From the NCBI GenBank assembly GCA_933207985.1, contig OW240915.1, positions 274,896,325-274,960,324 of the forward strand: DNA of 64,000 nucleotides. Reading direction: 5' to 3'. Of the stretch, positions 56,655 to 64,000 are shown piece after piece. Within the stretch, counting starts at the first letter, position 1, and each line of letters begins with the position of its first letter. This DNA is from Pelobates cultripes. Taxonomy: Eukaryota > Chordata > Amphibia > Anura > Pelobatidae. Both the position numbers and the translations under genes were made by a program. The notes beneath the pieces are model-generated. The model had not been told where the DNA came from and did not search any database. It saw only the letters and a program-made list of their open reading frames with translations.

Positions 56655-56930
56655 GTACGCTATCCACACCAGAGCTGGCCATAGCTCCCTCAAATGTGAG
56701 TTTTTTACCTCTTCTTATCTGCACATTGAACCACATCAAAATTGAGAGCACTATTGTTGCTTTCTGTCTTTCTTTTTCGAGCTCTGGACTACCAGACGGT
56801 GTTGACGGAGACCCCTCCCTACATATCCCATAAGCGGGGATTATACCACTGTACGCAATCCACACCAGAGCTGGCCATAGCTCTCTTGAATGTGAGTTCT
56901 TTACTTTTTGTTACCTATCACACCCTGAAC
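56655..56930 (+). repeat. Duplicated 80-bp block in the L1-derived 3' region
   Basis: GTACGC..TCCACACCAGAGCTGGCCATAGCT...AATGTGAGTT at 56655 recurs at 56851, an offset of 196 bp, with roughly 85-90% agreement over the first 55 bases. Confidence 0.9.
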
Positions 56931-57262
56931 TTTCATACTATACCATTAGTCGCCTCTACCTCTCTTGTATTTACATATACGGAACGGTCTACACCAGACG
57001 CATCCACAGAGGAACTCTATCAAGTATCCTAGACCATCTATTGGCACCCTAGCAATACTTTACTGGACTATCTACCCTTATTTGGCGCAGCCCTTCCATA
57101 TCTTTTTGTATCTATCCACCGAAGGACCCGAGGGGTTTTCCTTCATTTGGGTTGCTGCCTACCTTGACTAATTTTGTGATTACTAGCGCTGAATTCTTTT
57201 TGTGTTTACCTGCTATGCATGTTTGAATTTATGCAAATGTCTGTCACATGTAATAATATATA

Positions 57263-57287
57263 TTGACTCAGGAATGACCTGAGTCAA
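57263..57287 (+). repeat. Perfect stem-loop just upstream of the L1 poly(A) signal
   Basis: TTGACTCAGG, loop AATGA, CCTGAGTCAA. It overlaps by proximity the AATAAA at 57289-57294 and sits 13 bp from the A tail. It may help the element's reverse transcriptase recognise its RNA; that is inference. Confidence 0.9.
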
Positions 57288-57537
57288 AAATAAAGAATTA
57301 AAAAAAAAAATGTTTGTCCCCTTTTATTAACGACTGCTATTTTCTCTTCTTTGTGGGATTTGGAAGCTCTTATAACTTGCTTAGCCTCTTTCTGCCTAAT
57401 CTTATAGACCATTCTGTGTTCCTCACTCTGTTTTTTTTTTAATAATTACTAAATGCTGACTTTTTATTTTTACTATTTTGCCCACGTCTGCGGAGTACCA
57501 CAGTGGTTTCTTGAATTCTTTGCTTTTACTGGCAAGC

Positions 57538-57949
57538 CTAATGCAATTTTCTGTTGTCTTCAGCAGTGCAACTTTTAAATAATCCCATTTCTCTTGGACT
57601 CCAATAAAAATTGCTCCAGTCTGATAATGACTCCTTTACACATATTCTAATTTTGGAAAAGTCTGATTTTCTAAAGTCTAAAACTTTTGTTTTTGTGTAC
57701 TGTGACTCAGTCACTGTTCTTATATTAAACCACACTGACTGATGATCACTGGATCCTAAACTTTCACCTACAGTAATATCTGATGCCAAATCTCTTTACG
57801 AGTTGGCTCCCAATGACTTGTTTTAGAGACAATCCCAGTAGGGAGTTTAGAATATGTGTGCTCCTGGCACAAGCAGCTATTTTGGATTTCCAGTTAACAT
57901 CAGGAATATTAAAGTCACCAATAATGATAACTTCCCACTTCATTGTCAT
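57538..57949 (-). pseudogene. CR1 AP-endonuclease C-terminal part, broken
   Basis: rc 57764-57949 reads EVIIIGDFNIPDVNWKS, the GDFN block of APE-type LINE endonucleases. rc 57538-57789 reads LGSSDHQSVWFNIRT, the SDH block with the catalytic histidine, then the linker toward the transcriptase (FRKSDFSKIR). The two frames overlap, so a single frameshift splits them. The N-terminal half of the nuclease, expected at 57950-58030, is not clearly readable. The nuclease normally nicks the target site to prime cDNA synthesis. Confidence 0.8.
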
Positions 57950-58029
57950 TTTAGCTATTTCCTCAACTAGTAAATTATCTAACTCTTCTATTTGTCCTAT
58001 AAATCACACCTACATAATATGCATCTGCC

Positions 58030-58345
58030 TGTCGTTCTGAGAGTTTTGCAAAGGCAGAACTTCAGAGAATGACAGTGTGGAAGCAACCTGCCGTATATTA
58101 TTGGCAAAAACACAAAAAAACTTCCTTTACCTCTGAAACCTCATTGCAAGCCAAGTAATTTGTCCCTAGATGGACGAGTGCATCAAATTCCCCTTCCTGC
58201 TTTGTTCGCTTAACAATATTACAAATACGTCTCCTGTCTCTGTGAGCAGTAGCTCCTGGAAGACATCTCACAAGACCACTATTGTCCAGCTTTACACCTT
58301 ATGATCTTATGATAGAATCCCCCAACAACAACTGCTTTCTATTAG
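58030..58345 (-). pseudogene. CR1 ORF1 SGNH-hydrolase-like (esterase) domain, broken
   Basis: Read on the minus strand from rc 58355: RPNRKQLLLGDSIIRS, a stop, then GLVRCLPGATAHRDRRRICNIV and FDALVHLGTNYLA. GDS is block I of SGNH hydrolases, with the catalytic serine. CLPGAT is the Gly block, and GTNY is the GxND block with Asp changed to Tyr. The order and spacing match the esterase-like domain known from CR1 ORF1. The changed Asn/Asp block and the stop after block I show it is not active. Confidence 0.75.
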
Positions 58346-58363
58346 GCCTCACCATAGTCTCCA

Positions 58364-58510
58364 AGCCTGTCTCCACAACACCACTACACTCAGTGCCTGA
58401 GCCTGTCTTCACAACACCACTACACTTCATGCCTGAGCCTGTCTCCACAACACTACTACACTTGGTGCCTGAGCGTGTCTCCACAACACCACCACCCTCA
58501 GCTCCTGAGG
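58364..58510. repeat. 36-bp minisatellite, four units, in CR1 ORF1
   Basis: Units begin GCCTGTCTCCACAACACC and end GTGCCTGA, spaced exactly 36 bp, so the minus-strand reading keeps phase as a 12-residue repeat (SGTECSGVVETG-like). It lies just N-terminal to the SGNH-like domain. Confidence 0.92.
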
Positions 58511-58529
58511 CTGTCACTACTCTATCCTA

Positions 58530-59419
58530 ATTATTTACCTTTCTCCTGCTTTTGATACTGTTGATCATCAACAGCTTCTTCTCATCCTCCGTAATCTTGG
58601 TCTACGAGATATTGCTCTCTCCTGGTGCTCCTCCTACCTCACTCAGTGCTCTTTTAGCATTCCTTTTTCTGGTTCTGCCTCTTCCTCACAACCTCTCTCT
58701 GTTGGTGTCCCCCAAGGTTCAGTTGTTCTTTCCCTACTGTTCTGGATCTAGAACCCTTGGTAAACTCATCAGATCCTTTGGCTACCAATATTACTTCTAT
58801 GCAGTTGACATGCAAATCTATCTGTCCTCTCCTGATCTCTCACTGCCCCTCTTAACTAGTGTCTCTGACTGCCTCTCTGCTATTTCTAACTGTATGGCTG
58901 TCCACTTCCTTAAGCTCAACTTGTCCAAAACAGAACTTCTGGTCTTTCTTCCCCCAAGTGTTGCTACTCCCTCCATGTTAATAATGCTACCATCAGCTCC
59001 ACAATGCAGGCTCGTTGCCTAGGTGTTCTCTTTGATGCCGACCTCTCATTCACCTCTCATGTCCAGTCTATCGGCAAATCCTGCCTCTTCATTCTCAAAA
59101 ACATTGCGCGCATCTGCCCCTTCTTAACATCAGATGCATCTAAGATGCTGGTCCATGCCACTGTCCTCTCTTGCCTTGATTACTACAATCTGCTTCTCAC
59201 TGGTCTTACGTGCTCCCAACTTGCCCTGTTGCAGTCTATAATGAATGTGGCGGCGAGGCTCACCTTTCTGTCCGCCCGCACCTTCCACGCCTCACCCCTC
59301 TGTCAGTCCTTGCATTGGCTTCACGTAAGATATAGGGTTCAATATAAAATTCTGGTTCTTGCTTTCAAATCTCTACATAATGCTACTCCCACTTATCTAT
59401 CCTCCCTAATACACAAGTA
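58530..59419 (+). pseudogene. L2 reverse transcriptase, broken
   Basis: In order: AFDTVDHQQLLLILRNLG, SVGVPQGSVV (about 58700-58730), then in another frame YQYYFYAVDMQIYLSSPD and HFLKLNLSKTELLVFLPP (58785-58955). A third frame (59004-59420) reads ARCLGVLFDADLSFTSHVQSIGKSC, LSCLDYYNLLLTGLTCSQLALLQSIMNVAARL and SLHWLHVRYRVQYKILVLAFKSLHNATPTYLSSLIHK. These are the palm, thumb and C-terminal blocks of L2. The YADD box is YAVD, which lacks the first Asp of the pair. Three frames are needed. The last frame is cut at 59420 by the insertion. Confidence 0.88.
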
Positions 59420-60692
59420 GGGGTTTTAGGAGATTTCTATCTTCCGTCATCTCAGCCTTAGCTTTATATTAATAGATTTTATAATCCTGGTGGGACTTAC
59501 TTAAAGTATTTGAATTGATTTGATTTCTAGATTGTTAGGTTGAGTTTATGTGGAGCCTCTTCTCTTCTCGTCTATTAGGACGTTGAAGTTTAGTTCTTTC
59601 GCCACGCTTATCAAGGCGTTTAACTCATATTCAGTTTTGACTTATGTATTACAGCCAGCTAGACTTGTGTATTACAGCCAGCTAGCGCAGCTTCTTTACT
59701 TAGAGGCAGGTGCCCTCGAAGGCACAGTGAGACCTTTTTCACCATATAATGTTATATTTAGCTATCTTATTTGTTAATCACATAGAGTGAAGGATTTTTC
59801 TAGTCGTGATCTGAGCTATTTGTAAAAACACATCGGGTGCAATATTTTTCTAGCTGTGATCTGCAGGCTCTCATTTTATTAGGGCATATGTTAGCTAGCT
59901 AGTTTCAGTCAGACTGCTAGCGTAGCTTTCCGCTTAGAGGTAGTTGCCCTTGAAGGCACAGTGAGATCCTTTTCACTAAACATTCAATCATCTTATTTTT
60001 GAATCCTCTATTAATTACATCGAGCAAAGAATTTGTGTTAGCTAACTAGTCAGATTGACAAGAATTTTTTAAGGATTTAAATGTGAACATGTGTTAGCTA
60101 ACTAGTCAGACTGACAAAGATTTTTTACAGACTTTTTTCACTTTACATCTCCTGAATAAATGTATGTTTACATTAGACAGACTAAGGTTTAGACTTAGCA
60201 AATCGATCGAGATACATGTCTGTTCATATTAGACAGACTAGGTTAAGACTTAGCAAGTGATCGAGATACAATAATTGACATATCATAACATCTTGTAACA
60301 TTAATTTGTGTCCAGCTGTTATTTTCTGTAAAGTGTCCAATTATGGTTACACAGTTACAATACACTCCATGCTAACTTGGACTTCTTGCTATAAAGTACG
60401 ATCACCTGTCTGTCTATTTTAATTTTAGTTATTATTTTAATTTGTGTTTTTCCTACATTTTTCTTTGTGGGAAACTGAGGTTTCTATAATCAATATTTAT
60501 TTATTTGTTTTCTTTTTTCACTTTTTCATTATCATTTTTTTTATAGATTTCTTATTAAAAGTTATGTTTTAAATATATTAGCAACATCTCTTTAGGGCAG
60601 TTCCTCTTTCTTTCTCATTGTATTTAATTCTATTTAGGGTTAACCCCTTCACTGCCTTACCTATTTAGGCTTCCATTGTTCCTGTTTTCTAA
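59420..60692. mobile_element. 1.27-kb insertion of unknown class in the L2 LINE, 14-bp target duplication
   Basis: CTAATACACAAGTA stands at 59406-59419 and 60693-60706. The uninterrupted site is seen in the L2 copy at 20700-20735 (reverse strand). The insert starts GGGGTTTTAGGAGATTTC and ends CCTGTTTTCTAA, with no A tail and no inverted ends. Inside, AGGCAGGTGCCCTCGAAGGCACAGTGAGA (59704) recurs near 59938, and GTGTTAGCTAACTAGTCAGA recurs twice (60036 and 60092), so it is built of diverged duplications. No coding capacity is seen. A duplication of 14 bp fits target-primed retrotransposition better than cut-and-paste. Confidence 0.8.
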
Positions 60693-60706
60693 CTAATACA
60701 CAAGTA

Positions 60707-60850
60707 TGTCCCGTCTAGGCCCCTACGCTCTGCCGAAGACCTGCGTCTATCCTCTGTTCATACTCCCACCTTTAATGCTCGTAACCAAGACTTCTCTAAG
60801 GCTGCACCATTCCTGTGGAACTTCCTTCCCTTTTCCATTAGATGCTCACC
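60707..60850 (+). pseudogene. L2 region after the reverse transcriptase
   Basis: TGTCCCGTCTAGGCCCCTACGCTCTGCC and the following bases (GACTTCTCTAAGGCTGCACC, TGGAACTTCCTTCCC) match 19690-19835 reversed in the other L2 copy. This is the last coding stretch and start of the tail region. Confidence 0.85.
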
Positions 60851-61779
60851 TGTCACACTCTGCTCCTGTTGCAGATCATTTCTGTCTTGGCTTCTGATAT
60901 CCAGTACTCCAGTACAATTCTTGTTTAGTTTTTCTTCGTTTTTTGGGGTTTTCTATTCTATTTTATGTCTGGTTTTCTTTATGCTGGGTTTTCTGGGTTG
61001 ATTACTTTACTCCGTTCCTGGAATCCCCAGTCTCCTAGATTCCTTTAAATGTTGTTTTTGTTGCCACACCCATTCCTTTGCTATTAATCCTTTTTGTTTC
61101 AGTCTGTTCCTGCAAGCAGTGGTCTCATTTCCTCTGCTCCTTTCTTTGCAGGTTAATCCTGTGTGTGTTTTATTGTTGTTTATTTAGTCATGCATATCTA
61201 GGCAGTTAGGACCCACTGTAATTGGAGTACTTTGGCACAGTGGTGGGCTACATACAACTTGGCCATTTATGTATGTCTAAATCTCCAATGTTTATTACAT
61301 ATGTAGTATGTAGGTTATTTCTCCTCTTGTTTTGCCTTGCATCTCTTGTCTTGTTTTCTTTTGTCTTGTATTCATGTCCTGTCCTGTCCTGCCCTGTCCA
61401 TGTCCTTTTCATGTTTCCCTCATGTATGGTGTACATATTCTGGGTTCTGCTTTCTGTCCTTCTCTGGTTCTGGGTTCTTCTAGTCTTGTCTTGTTTAGTG
61501 CCTATTCTAGTCTTGCCTTGTTTCTAGTACTGGATACATATCTGCTGCAGAGCCTCCCTATCCAGATCCTGGGAGGTATATATATTATCATCTAGCACCT
61601 GGGATCTGCAGAAGCTGCATCAGGGCTCTGGTATGTGGCCACACAAACCCTGGTGCTCAACACCAGGGGGTGCGTGGTTACCCTGCACCAGACCCTAAAT
61701 TGTCCATTTACTTGCTGAGACTCCTATCTTCATCATCAGGCATACAGGGGTCCCAGGCTCCGGACTGCCACCCGTGACA
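60851..61779 (+). mobile_element. 929-bp insertion with TGTCAC...GTGACA ends and 5-bp TCACC duplication (solo-LTR-like)
   Basis: TCACC at 60846-60850 recurs at 61780-61784. The element starts TGTCACACTCTG and ends CACCCGTGACA. TG/CA ends with a 5-bp duplication fit a solo LTR. The matching TGTCAC/GTGACA could also be read as a short inverted end. No coding block was recognised. A near-palindrome CCCTGGTGCTCAACACCAGGG lies at about 61647-61667. Inside the L2 host the join restores GATGCTCACCCAGTCTCC. Confidence 0.75.
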
Positions 61780-61784
61780 TCACC

Positions 61785-62098
61785 CAGTCTCCACTCCTCA
61801 AAAAAACCCCATTAAAAACCCACTTTTTCACAAAAGCATATCAATTAAATTGTTAATGGCTCCAGACAAAAACCAACACTAAGTCTTGAATACTATTCTA
61901 CCAATCTACTTCCCTAATACATACCTTACCTTTTGTGTCACTTTACCCCACTGCCTCTAGCATGTAAGCTCATTGGGCAAGGCTCTCAACCCTCTCTGTT
62001 TCTGTGTGTCAAACCTGTCTAGTTACAATTTCATGTTTGTCAGTCCACCCATTATAAAGTGCTACAGAATTTGTTGGCACTATATGAATATAATAATA
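61785..62098 (+). repeat. L2 3' untranslated region and microsatellite tail
   Basis: Contains CCACTTTTTCACAAAAGCAT, CATGTAAGCTCATTGGGCAA, TATAAAGTGCTACAGAATTT and a TATAATAATAAT tail, the conserved L2 end also seen reversed at 23345. Confidence 0.88.
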
Positions 62099-62099
62099 A

Positions 62100-62965
62100 T
62101 TTCTACAAAAAGTAATGGAGTCTCTCTGGCTTGCAACTTCCTGTCATGCTGCTCATTTTTCTTTAGTCTTTAATAGAGAACGTCTTTTTAAGTTTACAGT
62201 TCATGAATAAATAGGTCATTAAAAAGCTGTTTGCACTGCCCCTGTCTATGGTTCCTATAGAGTTACTCCAATCCTTTTAAGAAAATTTGTGTTTTAACTT
62301 TATTATGCCGTATAGGGGTCTTCTTAGGTGCCCCCTTAATAATCTGTAAAAATATGTTTTTTCTTACCTTGAAATTCGTAATATGAAAATGGACAAAGTT
62401 CAATTCAGAATGAAATTAATTGCATGTCTACTTAAAATTCCTACTTTTTTTAAGTCCTTCATGATACCTGCAATCATGTATGCAGTGGCAGTATATGTGC
62501 ATACACCATTTAAATCATAGGTCCAAGCTGATAATGACAAGACCAAGCAATTGTCAGACATTCGCTAGTAAGGATATCCTGCAGTGGCTCACCACAATCA
62601 GATGCCTTTTCCAGTTGGGTTGGTGGCATGTGGGAGTCCTAGTATTTACTGGTCACAGCTTGTATTGGCTGTTGCTGGATGTCTCAGACACAACAAATCC
62701 AGCAATAAGTTTGAGAAGCTGCCCTTCATATCAAAATGCTGTGACATGCCGTCACAGTGTTTTTATGCCTCAGCATATGCAATAAGGCTTGAGGCAACCT
62801 CTCTACCTGGTGCACACTGAGATTGACATTTACATGGCTATTGCTGGCTGCATACATCAACCGATTGCTGACTGCTTGGAGTGATTGTCTCTGTGCATGT
62901 GTGTTGACAGCTAAGGGATCTCTCTGGTTGGCATACAAAGCATTGGCTCAGCCTGGGATACCTAC
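62100..62965. other. No gene seen
   Basis: The 101-codon frame at 62480-62785 and overlapping frames have no recognisable motif. Nothing else stands out. Confidence 0.5.
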
Positions 62966-62974
62966 CTACTTAAC

Positions 62975-63190
62975 AATCTACTATTAGAATTAGTAATACC
63001 TATAGTTAGTTAGGGTTAGGTTGACTAGGGTTATCTATAGTTAGAGTTAGTTAGGGTTAGCTAGGGTTAAAATTAGCTAGGAATAGTATGATTACTATTA
63101 GCAAGGGTTAGCAAGGGTTAAGGTCAGCTAAGATAGGGGCCAGCTAGAGTTAGTTATGATAAGATGTAGCTAGAGTTAGAAGTAGCTTCA
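62975..63190. repeat. Degenerate GTTAGGGTTAG / GTTAGCTAGG tandem repeat
   Basis: Repeated GTTAGTTAGGGTTAG, GCTAGGGTTA, AGCAAGGGTTA and AGCTAGAGTTAG words of 5-12 bp. It looks like vertebrate telomere repeat (TTAGGG) but is strongly diverged and mixed. Confidence 0.75.
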
Positions 63191-63419
63191 CAATTTTGTC
63201 AGAATGGTGACCTAAACAGGGTCACTATTTAGTCACCAAGAGTAATATCAAAATTAGGGCATGCCTATCATTTTGCAATCCCCAATAATACTTGTAAAAA
63301 TAACAAAATTATAATCTGCACAACGTATTTGCAAAGTTACAAAAAAAAATTAAATGCATCAAATGAGAAAGCAGGAACAAAACAGTGTTAGCCACAAATG
63401 TATGAAATCTTGAAAAAAC

Positions 63420-63960
63420 TGCAGTCACTTTTTTTTTTTTTATCCCTTTTGTATAGTTTTAAAAACATTTCAAAAAATGCAAAATAAATGTATGGGATAA
63501 AGTGAGATAAAATAGACAGTGATAAGGGAAGGCAGAAAGACACGGACAAATAAACAGAAGGATAGACAGATTAGTGGAAAATAGATAGATAACGACAGTT
63601 AGATGTAAAGGGAAAGGCAAAAAGACAGAGATCAGAAAATGAGAGACAGAAAAAAAGATGGGGGTAAAACAGAGATGGGGGACTGAGAGAATATGATTAA
63701 CTTTCACATTATAAATTGCAGGGATCTTTTCTCTTTCTGTGAGAGAAAGAAAGAGAGAGGGAGAGAGTTAAGGAATAGGACATGAGGCAGGGAGACCAGG
63801 AGTGAAAATAACTCAGAGAGACTGATGAGTTAAAAGAGAAAAATACAGACAGAAAGGCACTGAAATGAGTTGAGGGATGTAGTAATGTGGGGGAAAATTA
63901 CCTAAAATTATTTAAAAAAACAAGTAAATATAGAGAATAAAAAATATTAATAAACCCTAT
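63420..63960. repeat. Purine-rich tract with GATA/GAGA words
   Basis: From about 63480 the plus strand is rich in AGACAGA, AGATAGATA and GAGAGAAAGAAAGAGAGAGGGAGAGAG (63740-63768). It is low-complexity DNA; the minus-strand frame at 63459-63707 is its translation. Confidence 0.75.
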
Positions 63961-64000
63961 CAAAAAGGTTTGAGAAGAATAAATCATGGAAAAGTGCTAA

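Larger units (their letters stand above)
55442..57310 (+). mobile_element. ORF1-only L1/Tx1-like insertion (half-L1) in the CR1 element
   Basis: It starts with the G-rich L1-like 5' end GGGGGCGAAGCCAAGC and ends AATAAAGAATT plus an A run (57300-57310). The flanks AAAAATATTTTGTCC (55426-55441) and AAAAAATGTTTGTCC (after the A run) fit a slightly changed target duplication of about 15 bp. After ORF1 there is about 1 kb with no endonuclease or reverse transcriptase, so ORF2 is absent. The 3' part has a 196-bp offset duplication and a terminal stem-loop. The layout resembles mammalian HAL1 elements that keep ORF1 and a 3' end. Confidence 0.8.
53812..58528 (-). mobile_element. CR1-type LINE, interrupted by an L1-derived insertion
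   Basis: On the minus strand the order is a 12-residue repeat region, an SGNH-hydrolase-like ORF1 part (58330-58030), AP endonuclease (57949-57538), reverse transcriptase (55217-54113), and a 3' tail ending in copies of TTCTATGT (read as ACATAGAA on the plus strand, 53814-53838). The tail microsatellite and the RT motifs are CR1 hallmarks, and an esterase-like domain in ORF1 is known for CR1. Stops and frameshifts are frequent and the transcriptase box is FADH. The 1.87-kb block 55442-57310 is a later insertion. The 5' side ends against the L2 copy at about 58528. Confidence 0.88.
58530..62098 (+). mobile_element. L2-like LINE, 3' part, carrying two later insertions
   Basis: Starts within the reverse transcriptase (AFDTVDHQQLLLILRNLGLRDIALSW) and continues to the C-terminal region, the post-transcriptase region (60707-60850), the 3' untranslated part (61785-62050) and the tail TTGGCACTATATGAATATAATAATAAT. 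Two blocks, 59420-60692 and 60851-61779, are insertions with target duplications. Removing both leaves one colinear L2 matching 19411-21180 on the other strand. It is 5' truncated at the boundary with CR1. Confidence 0.88.

Noticed and set aside
62975..63190. True telomere array
   Set aside because: Hexamers are not in exact tandem phase and other words (AGCTAGG, AGCAAGG) dominate; at best a decayed relative.

Overview
The window is a stretch of vertebrate nuclear DNA, most likely from an anuran amphibian. The evidence is the mix of repeats: a Ngaro-type tyrosine-recombinase retrotransposon, CR1, L2 and L1/Tx1-like LINEs, hAT elements with TAGTGATG-type ends, Kolobok/T2-type MITEs with TTAA target sites, a palindromic TTAA MITE and a mariner relic. 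No complete host gene, rRNA gene or tRNA gene can be supported. The only sequence that looks derived from a cellular gene is one C2H2 zinc-finger module (45859-45951) inside a hAT transposon.

Layout. 1-5.1 kb: a nearly full-length but dead Ngaro element with split direct repeats (A1 ... B1-A2-B2). 5.2-7.0 kb: pieces of a putative LTR-like family, repeated near 30, 35 and 44.6 kb. 7-13.3 kb: mostly unassigned AT-rich DNA, with a mariner relic (9.6-10.0 kb) in a CA-rich array and an LTR-like piece. 13.35-16.1 kb: a second, internally deleted Ngaro. 19.1-21.2 kb: an L2 LINE (minus strand) split by an 858-bp hAT element that carries a CA-rich minisatellite and a 144-bp palindrome. 23.3-24.7 kb: a second L2 copy. 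24.9-25.9 and 40.2-42.4 kb: related hairpin-unit satellite blocks, the second inside an element with long inverted repeats and itself interrupted by a T2 MITE. 30.75-33.45 kb and 44.16-50.70 kb: two members of one hAT family, each with an exact 8-bp target-site duplication. The second is a 6.5-kb composite with a 338-codon open frame fusing the transposase N terminus to the dimerisation domain. 51.6-53.2 kb: CA-rich array and an L1-like LINE. 53.8-62.1 kb: a nest in which a CR1 LINE (minus) holds an ORF1-only L1 insertion, next to an L2 LINE (plus) that holds a 1.27-kb and a 0.93-kb insertion. The end holds a GTTAGGG-like degenerate array and purine-rich DNA.

The window reads as successive layers of insertion. 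The reverse-transcriptase active-site box is altered in every LINE or Ngaro copy where it can be read (LDNF, FADH, YANN, YAVD), so none of these copies can mobilise itself. The features most worth a second look are the composite hAT with its open fusion frame and captured zinc finger, the two L2 copies that act as each other's empty site, and the long palindrome. Outer limits of decayed repeats are read by eye and may be off by tens of bases; limits given with target-site duplications are exact.
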